Shown here in pieces: positions 25,420-34,493 of a DNA stretch of 64,000 nt (its first letter is position 1; every line of letters begins with the position of its first letter). This DNA is from an uncultured Clostridium sp. Its GTDB lineage: Bacteria > Bacillota > Clostridia > Lachnospirales > Lachnospiraceae. The stretch covers positions 1-64,000 of the forward strand of contig URFM01000010.1 of assembly GCA_900547035.1 (NCBI GenBank), given 5' to 3'. The translations under genes were made by a program, and so were the position numbers. The notes beneath the pieces were generated by a model, which saw only the letters and a program-made list of their open reading frames with translations, ran no database searches and was not told the origin of the DNA.

Positions 25420-26484
25420 ATGATGATGAAGCGGAATTTGAAAATGATGATGGCGGCGGCAATGATGGCGGCAGTGGTGGCGGTATCCGCCGGCTGCTCG
25501 GGGAGCCAGGGCTCCGGCGCTCAGGAAGAAAGCGCGCAGAGCGGCGGGACACAGGAAAGCAGCACTCAGGGAAGCGTTGCCCAGGAAGGGGACGGACAGC
25601 TGAAGGTGGGGATTATCCAGCTGATTGAGAACGGCGCTTTTAACGATATGCGGGAGGGCTTCATTCAGGAGCTTCGGGATCAGGGCTATAGCGAGGACCG
25701 CCTTGTCATTGATTATAAATGCGCCCAGGGCGACACCTCCAATCTTCAGACCATTGCCCAGGGCATGGCTGACGGCAGCTATGACTTAGTGGCTACCATT
25801 GCTACCCCCGCTACCCAGGCTATGGTAAACCTGGAAAGCGATACGCCGGTTATCTTCGTGGCGGTATCTGCCCCGGTTCAGGCAGGAGTGATTTCCGATA
25901 TGGAGAAACCGGACAAAAATGCCACCGGTACCTCCAACGCCATCCCGGTGGAAGACATCTTTGAACTTGGGGCGCAGCTGACGCCGGAAGCAGAGACTTA
26001 CGGCTTTCTCTACTGCACCAGTGAAGTCAATTCCGTCAACACCATAGAGGACGCCAAGGCATACTGTGATGAAAATGGAATTTCTTACCAGGAGGCGGTT
26101 GTGACCAATTCCTCCGAAGTTCAGCAGGCAGCTCAGTCCCTGGCTGATGAGGTGGACGCCATCTTTATTCCCAACGACAGTGTAATCCAGTCCGCCATGT
26201 CCCTGGTAACAGAGGTAGCCCGGTCCGCGAAAATTCCGGTATACGGAAGCTCCGCTACCATGGTGGATTCCGGCGCCTTTGCAACCATTGCCATCAGTGA
26301 TACCCAAATCGGAGCTCAGTCGGCAGATATGGCTATTCAGTATTTTGAGGGAACGCCTATTGCGGAGATTCCCGCGGTTGTGGTGCCGGCCAGTTCCACA
26401 GTAGTGAACCGCACTACTATGGAGGCTCTGGGCCTCTCGGTAGAGGAAGGCGATGGGATTACTTTGGTGGAGGATGCGCAATGA
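25420..26484 (+). CDS. trpX: ABC transporter substrate-binding lipoprotein (TrpX-like)
   Basis: A 354-residue lipoprotein with lipobox SAGC (Cys at about residue 26) and a long Ser/Gln/Gly linker (to about residue 62). The mature region fits the ABC_sub_bind family (PF04392): KVGIIQLIENGAFNDM, DLVATIATPATQAMVN, TGTSNAIPVEDIF, IFIPNDSVIQSAMS. Tryptophan transporters called TrpXYZ in streptococci and clostridia use this binder type and are often under T-box control, as here. The gene symbol rests on family plus the Trp-type T-box. ATG 25420 follows AAAAGGAGG. Overlaps the permease start (ATGA). Confidence 0.8.
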   Translation: MMMKRNLKMMMAAAMMAAVVAVSAGCSGSQGSGAQEESAQSGGTQESSTQGSVAQEGDGQLKVGIIQLIENGAFNDMREGFIQELRDQGYSEDRLVIDYKCAQGDTSNLQTIAQGMADGSYDLVATIATPATQAMVNLESDTPVIFVAVSAPVQAGVISDMEKPDKNATGTSNAIPVEDIFELGAQLTPEAETYGFLYCTSEVNSVNTIEDAKAYCDENGISYQEAVVTNSSEVQQAAQSLADEVDAIFIPNDSVIQSAMSLVTEVARSAKIPVYGSSATMVDSGAFATIAISDTQIGAQSADMAIQYFEGTPIAEIPAVVVPASSTVVNRTTMEALGLSVEEGDGITLVEDAQ

Positions 26485-27395
26485 TTCTTTTGATTGGTTC
26501 TTTACAGCTGGGGCTGCTTTATTCCATTATGGTGATGGGGATTTATCTGAGCTTTCGGATCCTGAATATTCCGGATCTGACGGCAGAGGGCAGTTTTACT
26601 TTTGGGGTTGCGACAGCGGCTTTGCTGGCGGTTTCCGGCCATCCGATTCTGGGGCTGGTGCTGGCAGCCCTGGCAGGAGGCGCGGCCGGCTGCGTTACCG
26701 GCCTGCTTCAGACAAAGCTTGGAATTCATCCGGTGCTGACGGGGATTCTGACCATGAGTGGACTATACTCGGTGAATACGGCGGTGCTGGGCGGTTCCCC
26801 GAATCTCTCTCTAATAGGAAAGAATACGATTTTTACCATGGCGGCTCAGACCCTTCCGGGATTGGGAAAGGAAGGGGCCAGGCTTCTGACGGCGGCGGTA
26901 TTTGCGGCAGCTCTGGTTTTCATTCTGACAGTGTTTTTTAAAACCCGTCTGGGACTTTCCATACGCGCGACTGGAGATAATGTGGAAATGGTCAAGGCTT
27001 CTTCCATCAATGTGGACCGGATGAAGATCGTTGCCCTGGCTCTTGGAAATGCGCTTATTGCCCTGTGCGGCGGATTGATTGCCCAATACCAGAGTTTCGC
27101 GGACATTAATTCCGGCGTGGGGATTCTGGTGGTAGGGCTGGCATCCGTGGTGATTGGGGAGGCCTTTTTCGGAAGGCGCTCCCTGGCGCTGGGATTTTTG
27201 TCTGCTGTCTTTGGGTCTGTAGTTTACCGCTATATCATTGCTCTGGCTACAAAAGCGGACTGGTTCCCGGCTTACATGCTGAAACTGGTATCTGCGGTGA
27301 TTGTAGCTCTGGCTCTGGCGATTCCGGCCATCCGGTCCTGGAAGGAGAGATCTGATATTCGCAGAAAGGGGAGAGTCCATGGGAGTCATGCTTAA
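26481..27395 (+). CDS. trpY: ABC transporter permease (TrpY-like)
   Basis: A 304-residue permease with about eight membrane segments. It is of the branched-chain/BPD_transp_2 type: YSIMVMGIYLSFRILNIPDL near the start, TGLLQTKLGIHPVLTGILTM, and RATGDNVEMVKASSINVDRM, which is the cytoplasmic coupling loop. It overlaps the binder gene by four bases and the ATPase gene by 17, so the three are tightly coupled. Substrate assignment to tryptophan follows the leader and family, not the permease itself. Confidence 0.82.
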   Translation: MILLIGSLQLGLLYSIMVMGIYLSFRILNIPDLTAEGSFTFGVATAALLAVSGHPILGLVLAALAGGAAGCVTGLLQTKLGIHPVLTGILTMSGLYSVNTAVLGGSPNLSLIGKNTIFTMAAQTLPGLGKEGARLLTAAVFAAALVFILTVFFKTRLGLSIRATGDNVEMVKASSINVDRMKIVALALGNALIALCGGLIAQYQSFADINSGVGILVVGLASVVIGEAFFGRRSLALGFLSAVFGSVVYRYIIALATKADWFPAYMLKLVSAVIVALALAIPAIRSWKERSDIRRKGRVHGSHA

Positions 27396-28182
27396 AATAT
27401 CCGGCGCGGAAAAAACCTTTGGCAGGGGAACAGCCAATGAACATAAGGTGTTGAACCGATTGGATCTGGAGTTGAAATCAGGAGAATTTGTTACTCTTCT
27501 GGGTTCCAACGGAGCAGGGAAAACTACTTTATTTAATGCTGTCTGCGGAAATTTCCTTCTGGATGAAGGCTCCATTTCTCTGGACGGAGAGGATATTACT
27601 TTTTGCCCGGAGCATGTCCGGGCCTTAAAAATCGGGAGAATTTTTCAGGACCCCATGAAAGGGACGGCGCCCAGCCTGACGATTGAGGAGAATCTGGCTC
27701 TAGCCTATTCCAAACAGAAAAAGAGGAGTTTTTCCCTGGCTCTGGCCAGAAAGGACAGGGACTATTTCCGCCAGGCTTTGAGCGCTTTTGGAATGGACCT
27801 GGAGAACCGGATGGAAACGAAAGTGGGACTTCTGTCCGGAGGACAGCGTCAGGTGGTAACTCTTTTGATGAGCACTCTTGTGTCTCCTAAGCTTCTTCTG
27901 CTGGATGAGCACACTGCGGCCCTGGATCCTGCGGCAGCCCATCGGGTAATGGAGATAACAAAGGAGATCGTTTGCAAAGGAAAAATTACTACGATGATGA
28001 TTACCCACAATATGGAGCAGGCCCTGTCTACCGGCAGCCGGACCTTGCTGCTGGATGAGGGAAGGATACTTCTGGATTTAAGCCAGCAGGACCGAGAGGG
28101 GATGAAAGTGGAGGATTTGCTGGAACTGTATTCTCAGAAAACACGCACAAAATTTCAAAACGACCGGATGCTCCTGGTTTGA
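27379..28182 (+). CDS. trpZ: ABC transporter ATP-binding protein (TrpZ-like)
   Basis: A 267-residue ATPase. Walker A GSNGAGKTT is at about residues 42-50, Q-loop FQDPMKG, signature LSGGQRQVV, Walker B LLLLDEHTAALDP, H-loop ITHNMEQ. It powers the TrpXY-like importer. ATG 27379 lies inside the end of the permease gene, with AAAGGGGAGAG upstream. Family length is normal. A modest hairpin with a T-run follows at 28201-28236. Confidence 0.85.
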   Translation: MGVMLKISGAEKTFGRGTANEHKVLNRLDLELKSGEFVTLLGSNGAGKTTLFNAVCGNFLLDEGSISLDGEDITFCPEHVRALKIGRIFQDPMKGTAPSLTIEENLALAYSKQKKRSFSLALARKDRDYFRQALSAFGMDLENRMETKVGLLSGGQRQVVTLLMSTLVSPKLLLLDEHTAALDPAAAHRVMEITKEIVCKGKITTMMITHNMEQALSTGSRTLLLDEGRILLDLSQQDREGMKVEDLLELYSQKTRTKFQNDRMLLV

Positions 28183-28200
28183 GAACGCCAGGGGGGATGG

Positions 28201-28236
28201 AAAAAGGAGACTTGCTGGAGCGGGTCTCTTTTTTTT
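28201..28236 (+). terminator. Terminator after the TrpXYZ-like operon
   Basis: AAAAAGGAGAC (28201-28211) pairs with GTCTC plus T-run (28224-28236) across a 12-base loop; eight T follow the stem. Confidence 0.65.
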
Positions 28237-28247
28237 GTGAAAAATCC

Positions 28248-28276
28248 TTGTCATTTCCCAAGTTCTGTATTAGAAT
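28248..28276 (+). promoter_or_regulatory. Main promoter of the mraZ division/cell-wall cluster
   Basis: TTGTCA (28248-28253), 17-base spacer, TAGAAT (28271-28276). It is immediately followed by the MraZ-type repeats. Confidence 0.72.
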
Positions 28277-28283
28277 AGACATA

Positions 28284-28320
28284 CAAGTGGTAGAAAGTGG
28301 TGTAAAGTGGTAGAGGATGG
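28284..28320. promoter_or_regulatory. mraZ box: MraZ operator: GTGG repeats at 10-base period
   Basis: AAGTGG, AAAGTGG, AAAGTGG and a weaker GGATGG end at 28290, 28300, 28310 and 28320, giving a strict 10-base period. Tandem AAAGTG-type repeats at this spacing are the known binding sites of MraZ in Mollicutes. They sit just downstream of the -10 box, suiting autoregulation by the mraZ product. The rest of the leader (28321-28402) shows no clear structure. Confidence 0.78.
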
Positions 28321-28402
28321 TTGTTCAGTGGAATAAGTAGGGGTTCGGATTTCCCCCACGCCACATCCACCACGCCGCGGCGGTTACGGCAGGTGATGAA
28401 TC

Positions 28403-28828
28403 ATGTTCATGGGTGAGTACAATCATACAGTAGACGCGAAGGGACGTCTGATCGTTCCTTCCAAGTTTCGGGAGCAGTTGGGGGACGAGTTCGTTGTAAC
28501 AAAGGGCCTGGATAACTGCCTTTTCGTGTATGAAAATTCAGAATGGGCCGCCCTTGAAGAGAAACTTCGCACACTGCCGCTTACCAATGCCGCCGGACGT
28601 AAATTTTCCCGTTTTTTGCTGGCCGGCGCAACCACTTGTGAAGTAGATAAACAGGGAAGAATTTTACTTCCGGCAATCTTACGGGAGTTTGCCGGTATCG
28701 ACAGAGATGCTGTGTTGGTGGGCGTTGGAAGCCGTATAGAAATCTGGAGCAAGGAACGGTGGCTTCAGGCCAACACCTTTGACGATATGGAAGAGATTGC
28801 GGAGCATATGGAAGGTCTGGGAATATAA
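28403..28828 (+). CDS. mraZ: Division/cell wall cluster transcriptional regulator MraZ
   Basis: A 141-residue protein of two AbrB-like swapped-hairpin repeats. Each carries the DxxGR core: [15 protein letters not shown] near residue 10 and [15 protein letters not shown] near residue 80. MraZ forms a ring-shaped multimer that binds GTGG-type repeats and adjusts expression of its own operon. ATG 28403 gives the family-typical [12 protein letters not shown] 28409 is possible. First gene of the cluster, overlapping rsmH by one base (TAATG). Confidence 0.95.
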   Translation: MFMGEYNHTVDAKGRLIVPSKFREQLGDEFVVTKGLDNCLFVYENSEWAALEEKLRTLPLTNAAGRKFSRFLLAGATTCEVDKQGRILLPAILREFAGIDRDAVLVGVGSRIEIWSKERWLQANTFDDMEEIAEHMEGLGI

Positions 28829-29769
28829 TGGATACAATTAAATTTGGACATACCTCCGTGCTTCTGTACGAAACGGTGGGCAGCCTGAATATTATTCCCG
28901 GCGGTTGTTATGTGGACGGGACGCTGGGCGGCGCGGGCCATGCGTTTGAGGTCTGCAAACGCCTGGGAAACGGCAGGCTGATCGGCATCGATCAGGATGG
29001 GGATGCCATTGCGGCGGCTTTGGCGAGACTGGCTCCATTTCAGGATAAGGTAACCATTGTCCGTGACAATTATTGCAACATTGTCCGGGTCCTTCAGGAG
29101 CTGGGAATCGAAAAGGTGGATGGAATCTATCTGGATTTGGGAGTTTCCTCATGGCAGCTGGATGAGCGGTCCAGAGGGTTTACATACCGGGAAGACGCTC
29201 CTCTGGATATGAGGATGGATCAGAGGAAAAGCCGGACGGCAGCGGACATTGTCAACACATACAGTGAAGAGGACCTGACCCGGATCATTCGGGATTACGG
29301 GGAGGATAGATTTGCCCGCAATATTGCGAAACACATAGTAAGGGAACGGGAGAGAGACCCCATTGTTACCACCGGGCGTCTGGCGGAGATTATTAAGGGA
29401 GCCATTCCGGCCAAGGTTCGTGCTACAGGAGGACATCCGGCAAAGCGGACCTTTCAGGCCATTCGGATTGAATTGAATGGCGAACTGACAGTGCTGGAAG
29501 AATCGATCGATGGTATGATTGATCTGTTGAATCCCGGAGGAAGGCTGAGTATTATCACATTCCATTCCCTGGAAGACCGGATTGTAAAGAACCGTTTCCG
29601 GCTTAATGAGCATCCTTGTACCTGTCCGCCGGATTTTCCGGTGTGCGTGTGCGGGAAAAAGAGCAAGGGAAGAGTGGTGACCAGAAAGCCTATTCTGCCC
29701 TCGGAGGAAGAAATGAGAGAAAACAGCCGGTCTAAGAGCGCCAAACTGCGTGTCTTTGAACGGATTTAA
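28828..29769 (+). CDS. rsmH: 16S rRNA (cytosine-1402-N4)-methyltransferase
   Basis: A 313-residue SAM-dependent enzyme (formerly MraW) that methylates N4 of C1402 in the ribosomal P-site region. It begins [12 protein letters not shown], followed by [12 protein letters not shown] (SAM site), GIDQDG, and [11 protein letters not shown]; the C-terminal [16 protein letters not shown] is family-typical. Its length matches. It is conserved beside mraZ in most bacteria. Confidence 0.96.
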   Translation: MDTIKFGHTSVLLYETVGSLNIIPGGCYVDGTLGGAGHAFEVCKRLGNGRLIGIDQDGDAIAAALARLAPFQDKVTIVRDNYCNIVRVLQELGIEKVDGIYLDLGVSSWQLDERSRGFTYREDAPLDMRMDQRKSRTAADIVNTYSEEDLTRIIRDYGEDRFARNIAKHIVRERERDPIVTTGRLAEIIKGAIPAKVRATGGHPAKRTFQAIRIELNGELTVLEESIDGMIDLLNPGGRLSIITFHSLEDRIVKNRFRLNEHPCTCPPDFPVCVCGKKSKGRVVTRKPILPSEEEMRENSRSKSAKLRVFERI

Positions 29770-29786
29770 GTACGGATTGAAAAAGC

Positions 29787-29804
29787 CCGGCATTTCGATG
29801 CCGG
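29787..29804 (+). other. Small intercistronic hairpin between rsmH and ftsL
   Basis: CCGGCAT (29787-29793), TTCG loop, ATGCCGG (29798-29804): a perfect 7-base stem with a UUCG tetraloop and no T-run. Likely an mRNA-processing or stability element, not a terminator. Confidence 0.55.
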
Positions 29805-29831
29805 AGTCAAAGGGAAGGGAGGATAGGGTTA

Positions 29832-30311
29832 ATGGCAGCAAGAAGAAATGGACATCCTTATGTATACGGCGCGGCGGCACCAAAGCTGGAACCGGAGCGT
29901 CGGCCCCTTGAGGAGCCAAGAAAAAAGCCGGTCAGACACTCGTCTGTCAGGACAAACAGCAGAGTTCGCAGGAACCAGGAAAAAGCGCTGCAGATGGATC
30001 TGCCTTATGTGATTTTGCTGACCATCGCATCGCTGTGTACCTTATACCTCTGTGTGAATTACCTTCACCTTCAGTCCTCCATCACAGGGAGGATGCACAA
30101 CATCGAGCAGATGGAGGCGGAGCTGGAACAGTATAAATCGGAAAACGACGCCCTGGAGAGCGCCATCAATGCCAGCGTTGATTTGAACGAGATTTATCGC
30201 ATCGCCACAGAAGAACTGGGGATGGTCTATGCCAACCGCGATCAGGTTTTGCTCTTTGACAAAACGGAAAATGGATATGTAAGGCAGTTTGAGGAGATTC
30301 CCAGTTATTAA
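29832..30311 (+). CDS. ftsL: FtsL-like cell division protein
   Basis: A 159-residue bitopic protein: a basic, proline-rich cytoplasmic N-terminus (about 1-55), one membrane helix (VILLTIASLCTLYLCVNYL, about 57-75), then a short coiled coil (IEQMEAELEQYKSENDALES). This is the FtsL/septum-formation-initiator layout, and its place between rsmH and a class B PBP gene fits. FtsL acts with FtsQ/DivIB and FtsB/DivIC to control septal wall synthesis. Sequence identity in this family is low, so position carries much of the call. Confidence 0.8.
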   Translation: MAARRNGHPYVYGAAAPKLEPERRPLEEPRKKPVRHSSVRTNSRVRRNQEKALQMDLPYVILLTIASLCTLYLCVNYLHLQSSITGRMHNIEQMEAELEQYKSENDALESAINASVDLNEIYRIATEELGMVYANRDQVLLFDKTENGYVRQFEEIPSY

Positions 30312-32583
30312 GGAGATGCCAAGGGAGGCGGAGCGTATTAAAAGGGAGCCAAAAAAGCATCCCGACCGGAAAATATTTCAGGCTTATATGCAGAAGAACC
30401 TGTTGCTCGCATTTATCTGCGTGGCGGTTCTTCTGTTTCTTCTAGTCGGGGTTCTTTATCGGATTATAAAAAACAACAACGAGCAGTACAACAAAATTGT
30501 ACTGACTCAGAGGCAGCAGCAGTATGACAGCAGGGTGATTCCCTACCGGAGAGGGGATATTGTGGACCGGAACGGTACCTACATTGCCCAAAGTGAAAAG
30601 GTTTACAATCTGATTATTGATGCCAGACAGATTATGTCCGATCCGGAAAACTTTCTGGAGCCGACGATTTCCGCCCTGGTTCAAAGTTTTGGTTTCGACG
30701 CTGCGGAAATCCGCGGCCTGATTGAGGAACGAAAGGACAGCGCGTATGTGCGTTACTCCGGAGGAAGACAGCTGAGTTACGACCAGATGTCGGCTTTCGA
30801 GCAGCTGCGTCAGGAGACCAATACGGCCTACAGCAAGAGCGAGGACGCTTCTCAGAGAAAGAAGAGAGTCTACGGCATCTGGTTTGAGGATGAGTATAAG
30901 CGCTATTACCCCTATGATTCCATGGGATGCAGCGTGATTGGTTTTGCCAGCGGAGACGGCAGCAGCGGTACCAGCGGAATTGAACGGTATTACAACGATG
31001 AACTTACCGGTGTCAATGGCAGAGAATACGGATATTTGGATGAGAACGCCAATTTGGAGGGCGTGATTAAGCCGGCCCAAAACGGCAATACGGTGGTCTC
31101 TACCCTGGATGTTAATATCCAGAACATTGTTCAGAAATACATCGATGAGTGGCAGACCAGCACAGGAAGCAAGATGACCGCGGCCATTGTCATGAATCCC
31201 AACAACGGGGAAATCCTGGCGATGGGTACATCCAATACCTACGATCTGAATAATCCCAGAACGACGGAAGGATATACGGAAGAAGATCTGTTTAACCTGG
31301 GAAAAACGGAGGCAGTGGCAGTTTACAGACGGGAACACGACGGGGCGGAGATAACGGAAGATCAGGTTCTGGATTATTTCAGCAGGGATGATGTGATTTC
31401 TTATGGGACCCAGGTTGCCTGGAATGCCCTCTGGAGGAATTTCTGCGTCAGCGATACTTATGAGCCTGGCTCCCCATCCAAGATTTTTACTGTGGCGGCG
31501 GGGCTGGAGGAAGGCGTGCTGACGGGAAATGAGACCTTTAACTGTACCGGATACCGCCATGTGGGGGATCACGATATCAGCTGCGTAGTTCGAAGCGGCC
31601 ACGGAATCCTGAATGTGAAAGAATCTCTGATGCAGTCCTGCAATGTCTGCATGATGGATATGGCCCAGATGATTGGGGAGGAACGCTTCCTAAAGTATCA
31701 GTCCCTGTTTGGCTTCGGAGACAAGACCGGTATCGATCTGCCGGGAGAGGCGGATACCAGCAGCCTGATCTATACGGCGGAAAATATGGGGCCTACGGAT
31801 TTAGCTACGAACTCTTTTGGACAAAACTACAACTGTACCATGGTTCAGATGGCAGCCGCGTTTTGCTCTGTTATCAATGGCGGTTCCTACTATGAGCCCC
31901 ATGTGGTGAAGGAGATTATCAACGAAGAAGGGGCGATAGTGGAAAGAAAGGATCCGGTTCTGGTAAGAGAAACTGTTTCCAGATCTACTGCGGATTTCCT
32001 TATTGACGCTATGTTTGAAACAGTAACCGACGGAACGGGAGGCGCTGCGGCGGTAGCCGGCTACAATGTGGGCGGTAAGACGGGCACTGCGGAGAAGCTG
32101 CCCAGAAGCGCGAAGAATTATCTGGTTTCCTTTGCGGGTTTTGCGCCGGTGGAGGATCCTCAGGTATTTGTCTATGTTGTGATTGACACACCGAATTTTC
32201 CGCCGGGGCCGGAGCAGTCCCACAGCTCCTATGCCAGCGCCATCTTTTCCAAGATTATGGGAGAGGTTCTTCCTTATTTAAATGTATTCCCCAATACGGA
32301 AACAGAAGAAGGAGAAAACCTGACGGAAGAGCTGCCTCAGGAGGAAGGACTTCATTCTCCTCAGGAGGAGGAAACCGGAGAGACCCAGGAGGAACGTAAG
32401 CCCTTCCAGACCGATGAGTTTGTGGAGGCAGGGGACAGCGGAGTGCCGGAACGGGTTCCTGAGGATCCGAACCGGGAGACAGAAGCCATGGATCTGCCAT
32501 CCTCTTCAGCGGAAACGGCGACAGAAGAGACCACAGCCGTCCAGGAGGAATCTGCCTCCGAACGCGAAGAGACACAGGGCTGA
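30289..32583 (+). CDS. Class B penicillin-binding protein (FtsI/PBP2-type transpeptidase) with long acidic tail
   Basis: A 764-residue transpeptidase that cross-links septal peptidoglycan. After a basic N-terminus comes one membrane anchor (about 40-60), a dimerisation domain beginning VIPYRRGDIVDRNG, and the transpeptidase domain with SxxK as SPSK (Ser395), SxN as SCN (450-452) and KTG at 597-599. From about residue 660 it has a roughly 105-residue Glu/Ser/Thr-rich tail of low complexity. TTG 30289 follows AAGG inside ftsL; ATG 30316 is an alternative with an unfavourable ribosome site. No PASTA domain. Probably the divisome PBP. Confidence 0.88.
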   Translation: MRRFPVIKEMPREAERIKREPKKHPDRKIFQAYMQKNLLLAFICVAVLLFLLVGVLYRIIKNNNEQYNKIVLTQRQQQYDSRVIPYRRGDIVDRNGTYIAQSEKVYNLIIDARQIMSDPENFLEPTISALVQSFGFDAAEIRGLIEERKDSAYVRYSGGRQLSYDQMSAFEQLRQETNTAYSKSEDASQRKKRVYGIWFEDEYKRYYPYDSMGCSVIGFASGDGSSGTSGIERYYNDELTGVNGREYGYLDENANLEGVIKPAQNGNTVVSTLDVNIQNIVQKYIDEWQTSTGSKMTAAIVMNPNNGEILAMGTSNTYDLNNPRTTEGYTEEDLFNLGKTEAVAVYRREHDGAEITEDQVLDYFSRDDVISYGTQVAWNALWRNFCVSDTYEPGSPSKIFTVAAGLEEGVLTGNETFNCTGYRHVGDHDISCVVRSGHGILNVKESLMQSCNVCMMDMAQMIGEERFLKYQSLFGFGDKTGIDLPGEADTSSLIYTAENMGPTDLATNSFGQNYNCTMVQMAAAFCSVINGGSYYEPHVVKEIINEEGAIVERKDPVLVRETVSRSTADFLIDAMFETVTDGTGGAAAVAGYNVGGKTGTAEKLPRSAKNYLVSFAGFAPVEDPQVFVYVVIDTPNFPPGPEQSHSSYASAIFSKIMGEVLPYLNVFPNTETEEGENLTEELPQEEGLHSPQEEETGETQEERKPFQTDEFVEAGDSGVPERVPEDPNRETEAMDLPSSSAETATEETTAVQEESASEREETQG

Positions 32584-32597
32584 GGAGAACATACAAC

Positions 32598-32640
32598 AAG
32601 GGGCTGACGGCCAGAACGTGGCTGCCTGCCCCTTAATTTT
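32598..32640 (+). other. Hairpin between the two PBP genes
   Basis: AAGGGGC (32598-32604) pairs with GCCCCTT (32628-32634), with a nested GCCA/TGGC stem, followed by AATTTT. It may attenuate transcription inside the cluster. Confidence 0.45.
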
Positions 32641-32711
32641 CGGGTCTCAGACATAAAATGCCGGATCGGGCCATATATAATTAACAATGACAGCTCCGGG
32701 GATGATTCGTT

Positions 32712-34493
32712 ATGCAGCCGAATCTTACCAGCCACCGAAGGCGGGTGGCCCTGATGGGAATCCTGATCGGACTTTTGATTCTGGCCCTGACGGGCCGGCT
32801 TGGATATCTGATGTTATTTCAGGCAGAACATTACGGTCAGATGGCGGAAGACCTGCACCAGAGAGAAAGAACCATCAAAGCGGCCAGGGGAAGAATTTTG
32901 GATGTAAACGGTACCGTACTGGCGGATAACCGGAGAGTCTGCACCATTTCGGTGGTACACAGCCAGATTACCGATCCGGAGCAGGTAACTCAAAGCCTAA
33001 GCAGTATTCTGGATTTGAATTATGAAGAGGTGAAGAGAAAGGTAGAAAAGAGAAGCTCCAGGGAAATCATTGATACCAATGTGGAATATGAACTGGGAGA
33101 ACAGATTCGAAATAAAAATCTGGATGGGGTGAAGGTGGATGAGGATTACAAGCGCTACTACCCCTACGGGAGCCTGGCCTCCAAGGTCATGGGATTTACG
33201 GGAGGGGATAACCAGGGGATTATTGGCCTGGAGGTAAAATATGAGTCCAGGTTAAAAGGGACCAATGGAACCATTCTTACTATGACCGACGCCAGAGGGG
33301 TGGAGCTGGATAATGAGGCGGAGGATCGGATTGAGCCTGTTCCGGGAGATGATCTTCAAATCAGCCTGGATGTGAACATTCAGCAGTACGCGCAGCAGCT
33401 GGCCTACCAGGTGCTGGAGAAGAAAAATGCAAAGGCGGTTTCCATTGTGGTAATGAATCCGAAAAACGGAGAAATTATGGCTATGGTCAATGTGCCGGAA
33501 TTTGATTTAAACGATCCTTTTACTCTGAATCAGAATCTGAGAAGCCGGAGTCTGATTGAAGAGGCCGCCGGGAGAACGGCCGACCCTTCGGCAGAAGAAC
33601 GGCAGGATCTTTTAAATCAAATGTGGCGCAACCGCTGTATCAACGACACCTACGAGCCCGGCTCCACCTTTAAGATTATCACGGCCGCCGCGGGGCTGGA
33701 GGCTGGGGTGGTGGATTTAGACGACACTTTTTCTTGTCCGGGGTTTCGGATTGTGGAGGACAGAAAGATCCGCTGCCATAAGACGGGAGGACATGGTACG
33801 GAAACCTTTCTTCAGGGAGCGATGAATTCCTGCAATCCGGTATTTATCGATGTGGGGCAGAGACTGGGAGTGGACAGTTACTATCACTACTTTACGAAGT
33901 TCGGGTTAAAAGAAAAAACGGGCATCGATCTGCCAGGAGAGGCAGGTACGATTATGCACAAAAAGGAAAATATGGGACCGGTGGAACTGGCTACCGTCTC
34001 CTTCGGCCAGTCTTTCCAGATCACTCCCATCCAGCTGATTACCACCGCTTCTTCCATTATTAACGGAGGAAAACGGATTACGCCTCATTTTGCCCTGAGA
34101 ACAGTAGATCATGAGGGAAAACAAATCCGGGAATTTTCTTACCCGGAGGGGGAAAGGATTCTGTCGGAAGAGACCAGCGCCACCATGCGTTATATCCTGG
34201 AGCAGGTGGTGGCGGAGGGAAGCGGAAAGCAGGCGGCCATTCCTGGTTTTTCCATCGGAGGAAAGACCGCGACCTCGGAAAAACTGCCAAGAAGCCTGAA
34301 AAAATATATTTCATCCTTTATCGGCTTCGCTCCGGCAAATGATCCACAGGTAATTGCCCTGATTACCATCGACGAGCCGGAAGGGATTTATTATGGCGGA
34401 ACCATTGCCGCTCCGGTGATTGGAGAACTGTTCCGGAACATTTTGCCTTATCTGGGAATTGAGCCAATCCAACTGGCGGTTGATTATTCATAG
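32712..34493 (+). CDS. Class B penicillin-binding protein (SpoVD/FtsI-like) with KTA in place of KTG
   Basis: A 593-residue transpeptidase. One membrane helix (about 12-32), dimerisation domain (TIKAARGRILDVNGTVLADN) and transpeptidase domain with STFK (Ser318), SCN (373-375) and, at the third motif, GGKTATSEK (Lys518). The glycine of KTG is normally nearly invariant, so the alanine (GCG codon at 34269) is unusual. The frame is intact and length is normal. It lacks PASTA domains, which SpoVD proteins usually have at the C-terminus. Tandem class B PBPs in this cluster often split into a division enzyme and a sporulation enzyme; which is which is inferred. Confidence 0.86.
   Translation: MQPNLTSHRRRVALMGILIGLLILALTGRLGYLMLFQAEHYGQMAEDLHQRERTIKAARGRILDVNGTVLADNRRVCTISVVHSQITDPEQVTQSLSSILDLNYEEVKRKVEKRSSREIIDTNVEYELGEQIRNKNLDGVKVDEDYKRYYPYGSLASKVMGFTGGDNQGIIGLEVKYESRLKGTNGTILTMTDARGVELDNEAEDRIEPVPGDDLQISLDVNIQQYAQQLAYQVLEKKNAKAVSIVVMNPKNGEIMAMVNVPEFDLNDPFTLNQNLRSRSLIEEAAGRTADPSAEERQDLLNQMWRNRCINDTYEPGSTFKIITAAAGLEAGVVDLDDTFSCPGFRIVEDRKIRCHKTGGHGTETFLQGAMNSCNPVFIDVGQRLGVDSYYHYFTKFGLKEKTGIDLPGEAGTIMHKKENMGPVELATVSFGQSFQITPIQLITTASSIINGGKRITPHFALRTVDHEGKQIREFSYPEGERILSEETSATMRYILEQVVAEGSGKQAAIPGFSIGGKTATSEKLPRSLKKYISSFIGFAPANDPQVIALITIDEPEGIYYGGTIAAPVIGELFRNILPYLGIEPIQLAVDYS

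Noticed and set aside
28321..28402. Possible riboswitch in the mraZ leader
   Set aside because: Only short GC stems around CCGCGGCGG; no known pattern or switch pairing.
32676..32681. TATAAT between the two PBP genes as a promoter
   Set aside because: No -35-like sequence at 16-18 bases upstream and no extended -10 TG, so not listed as a promoter.
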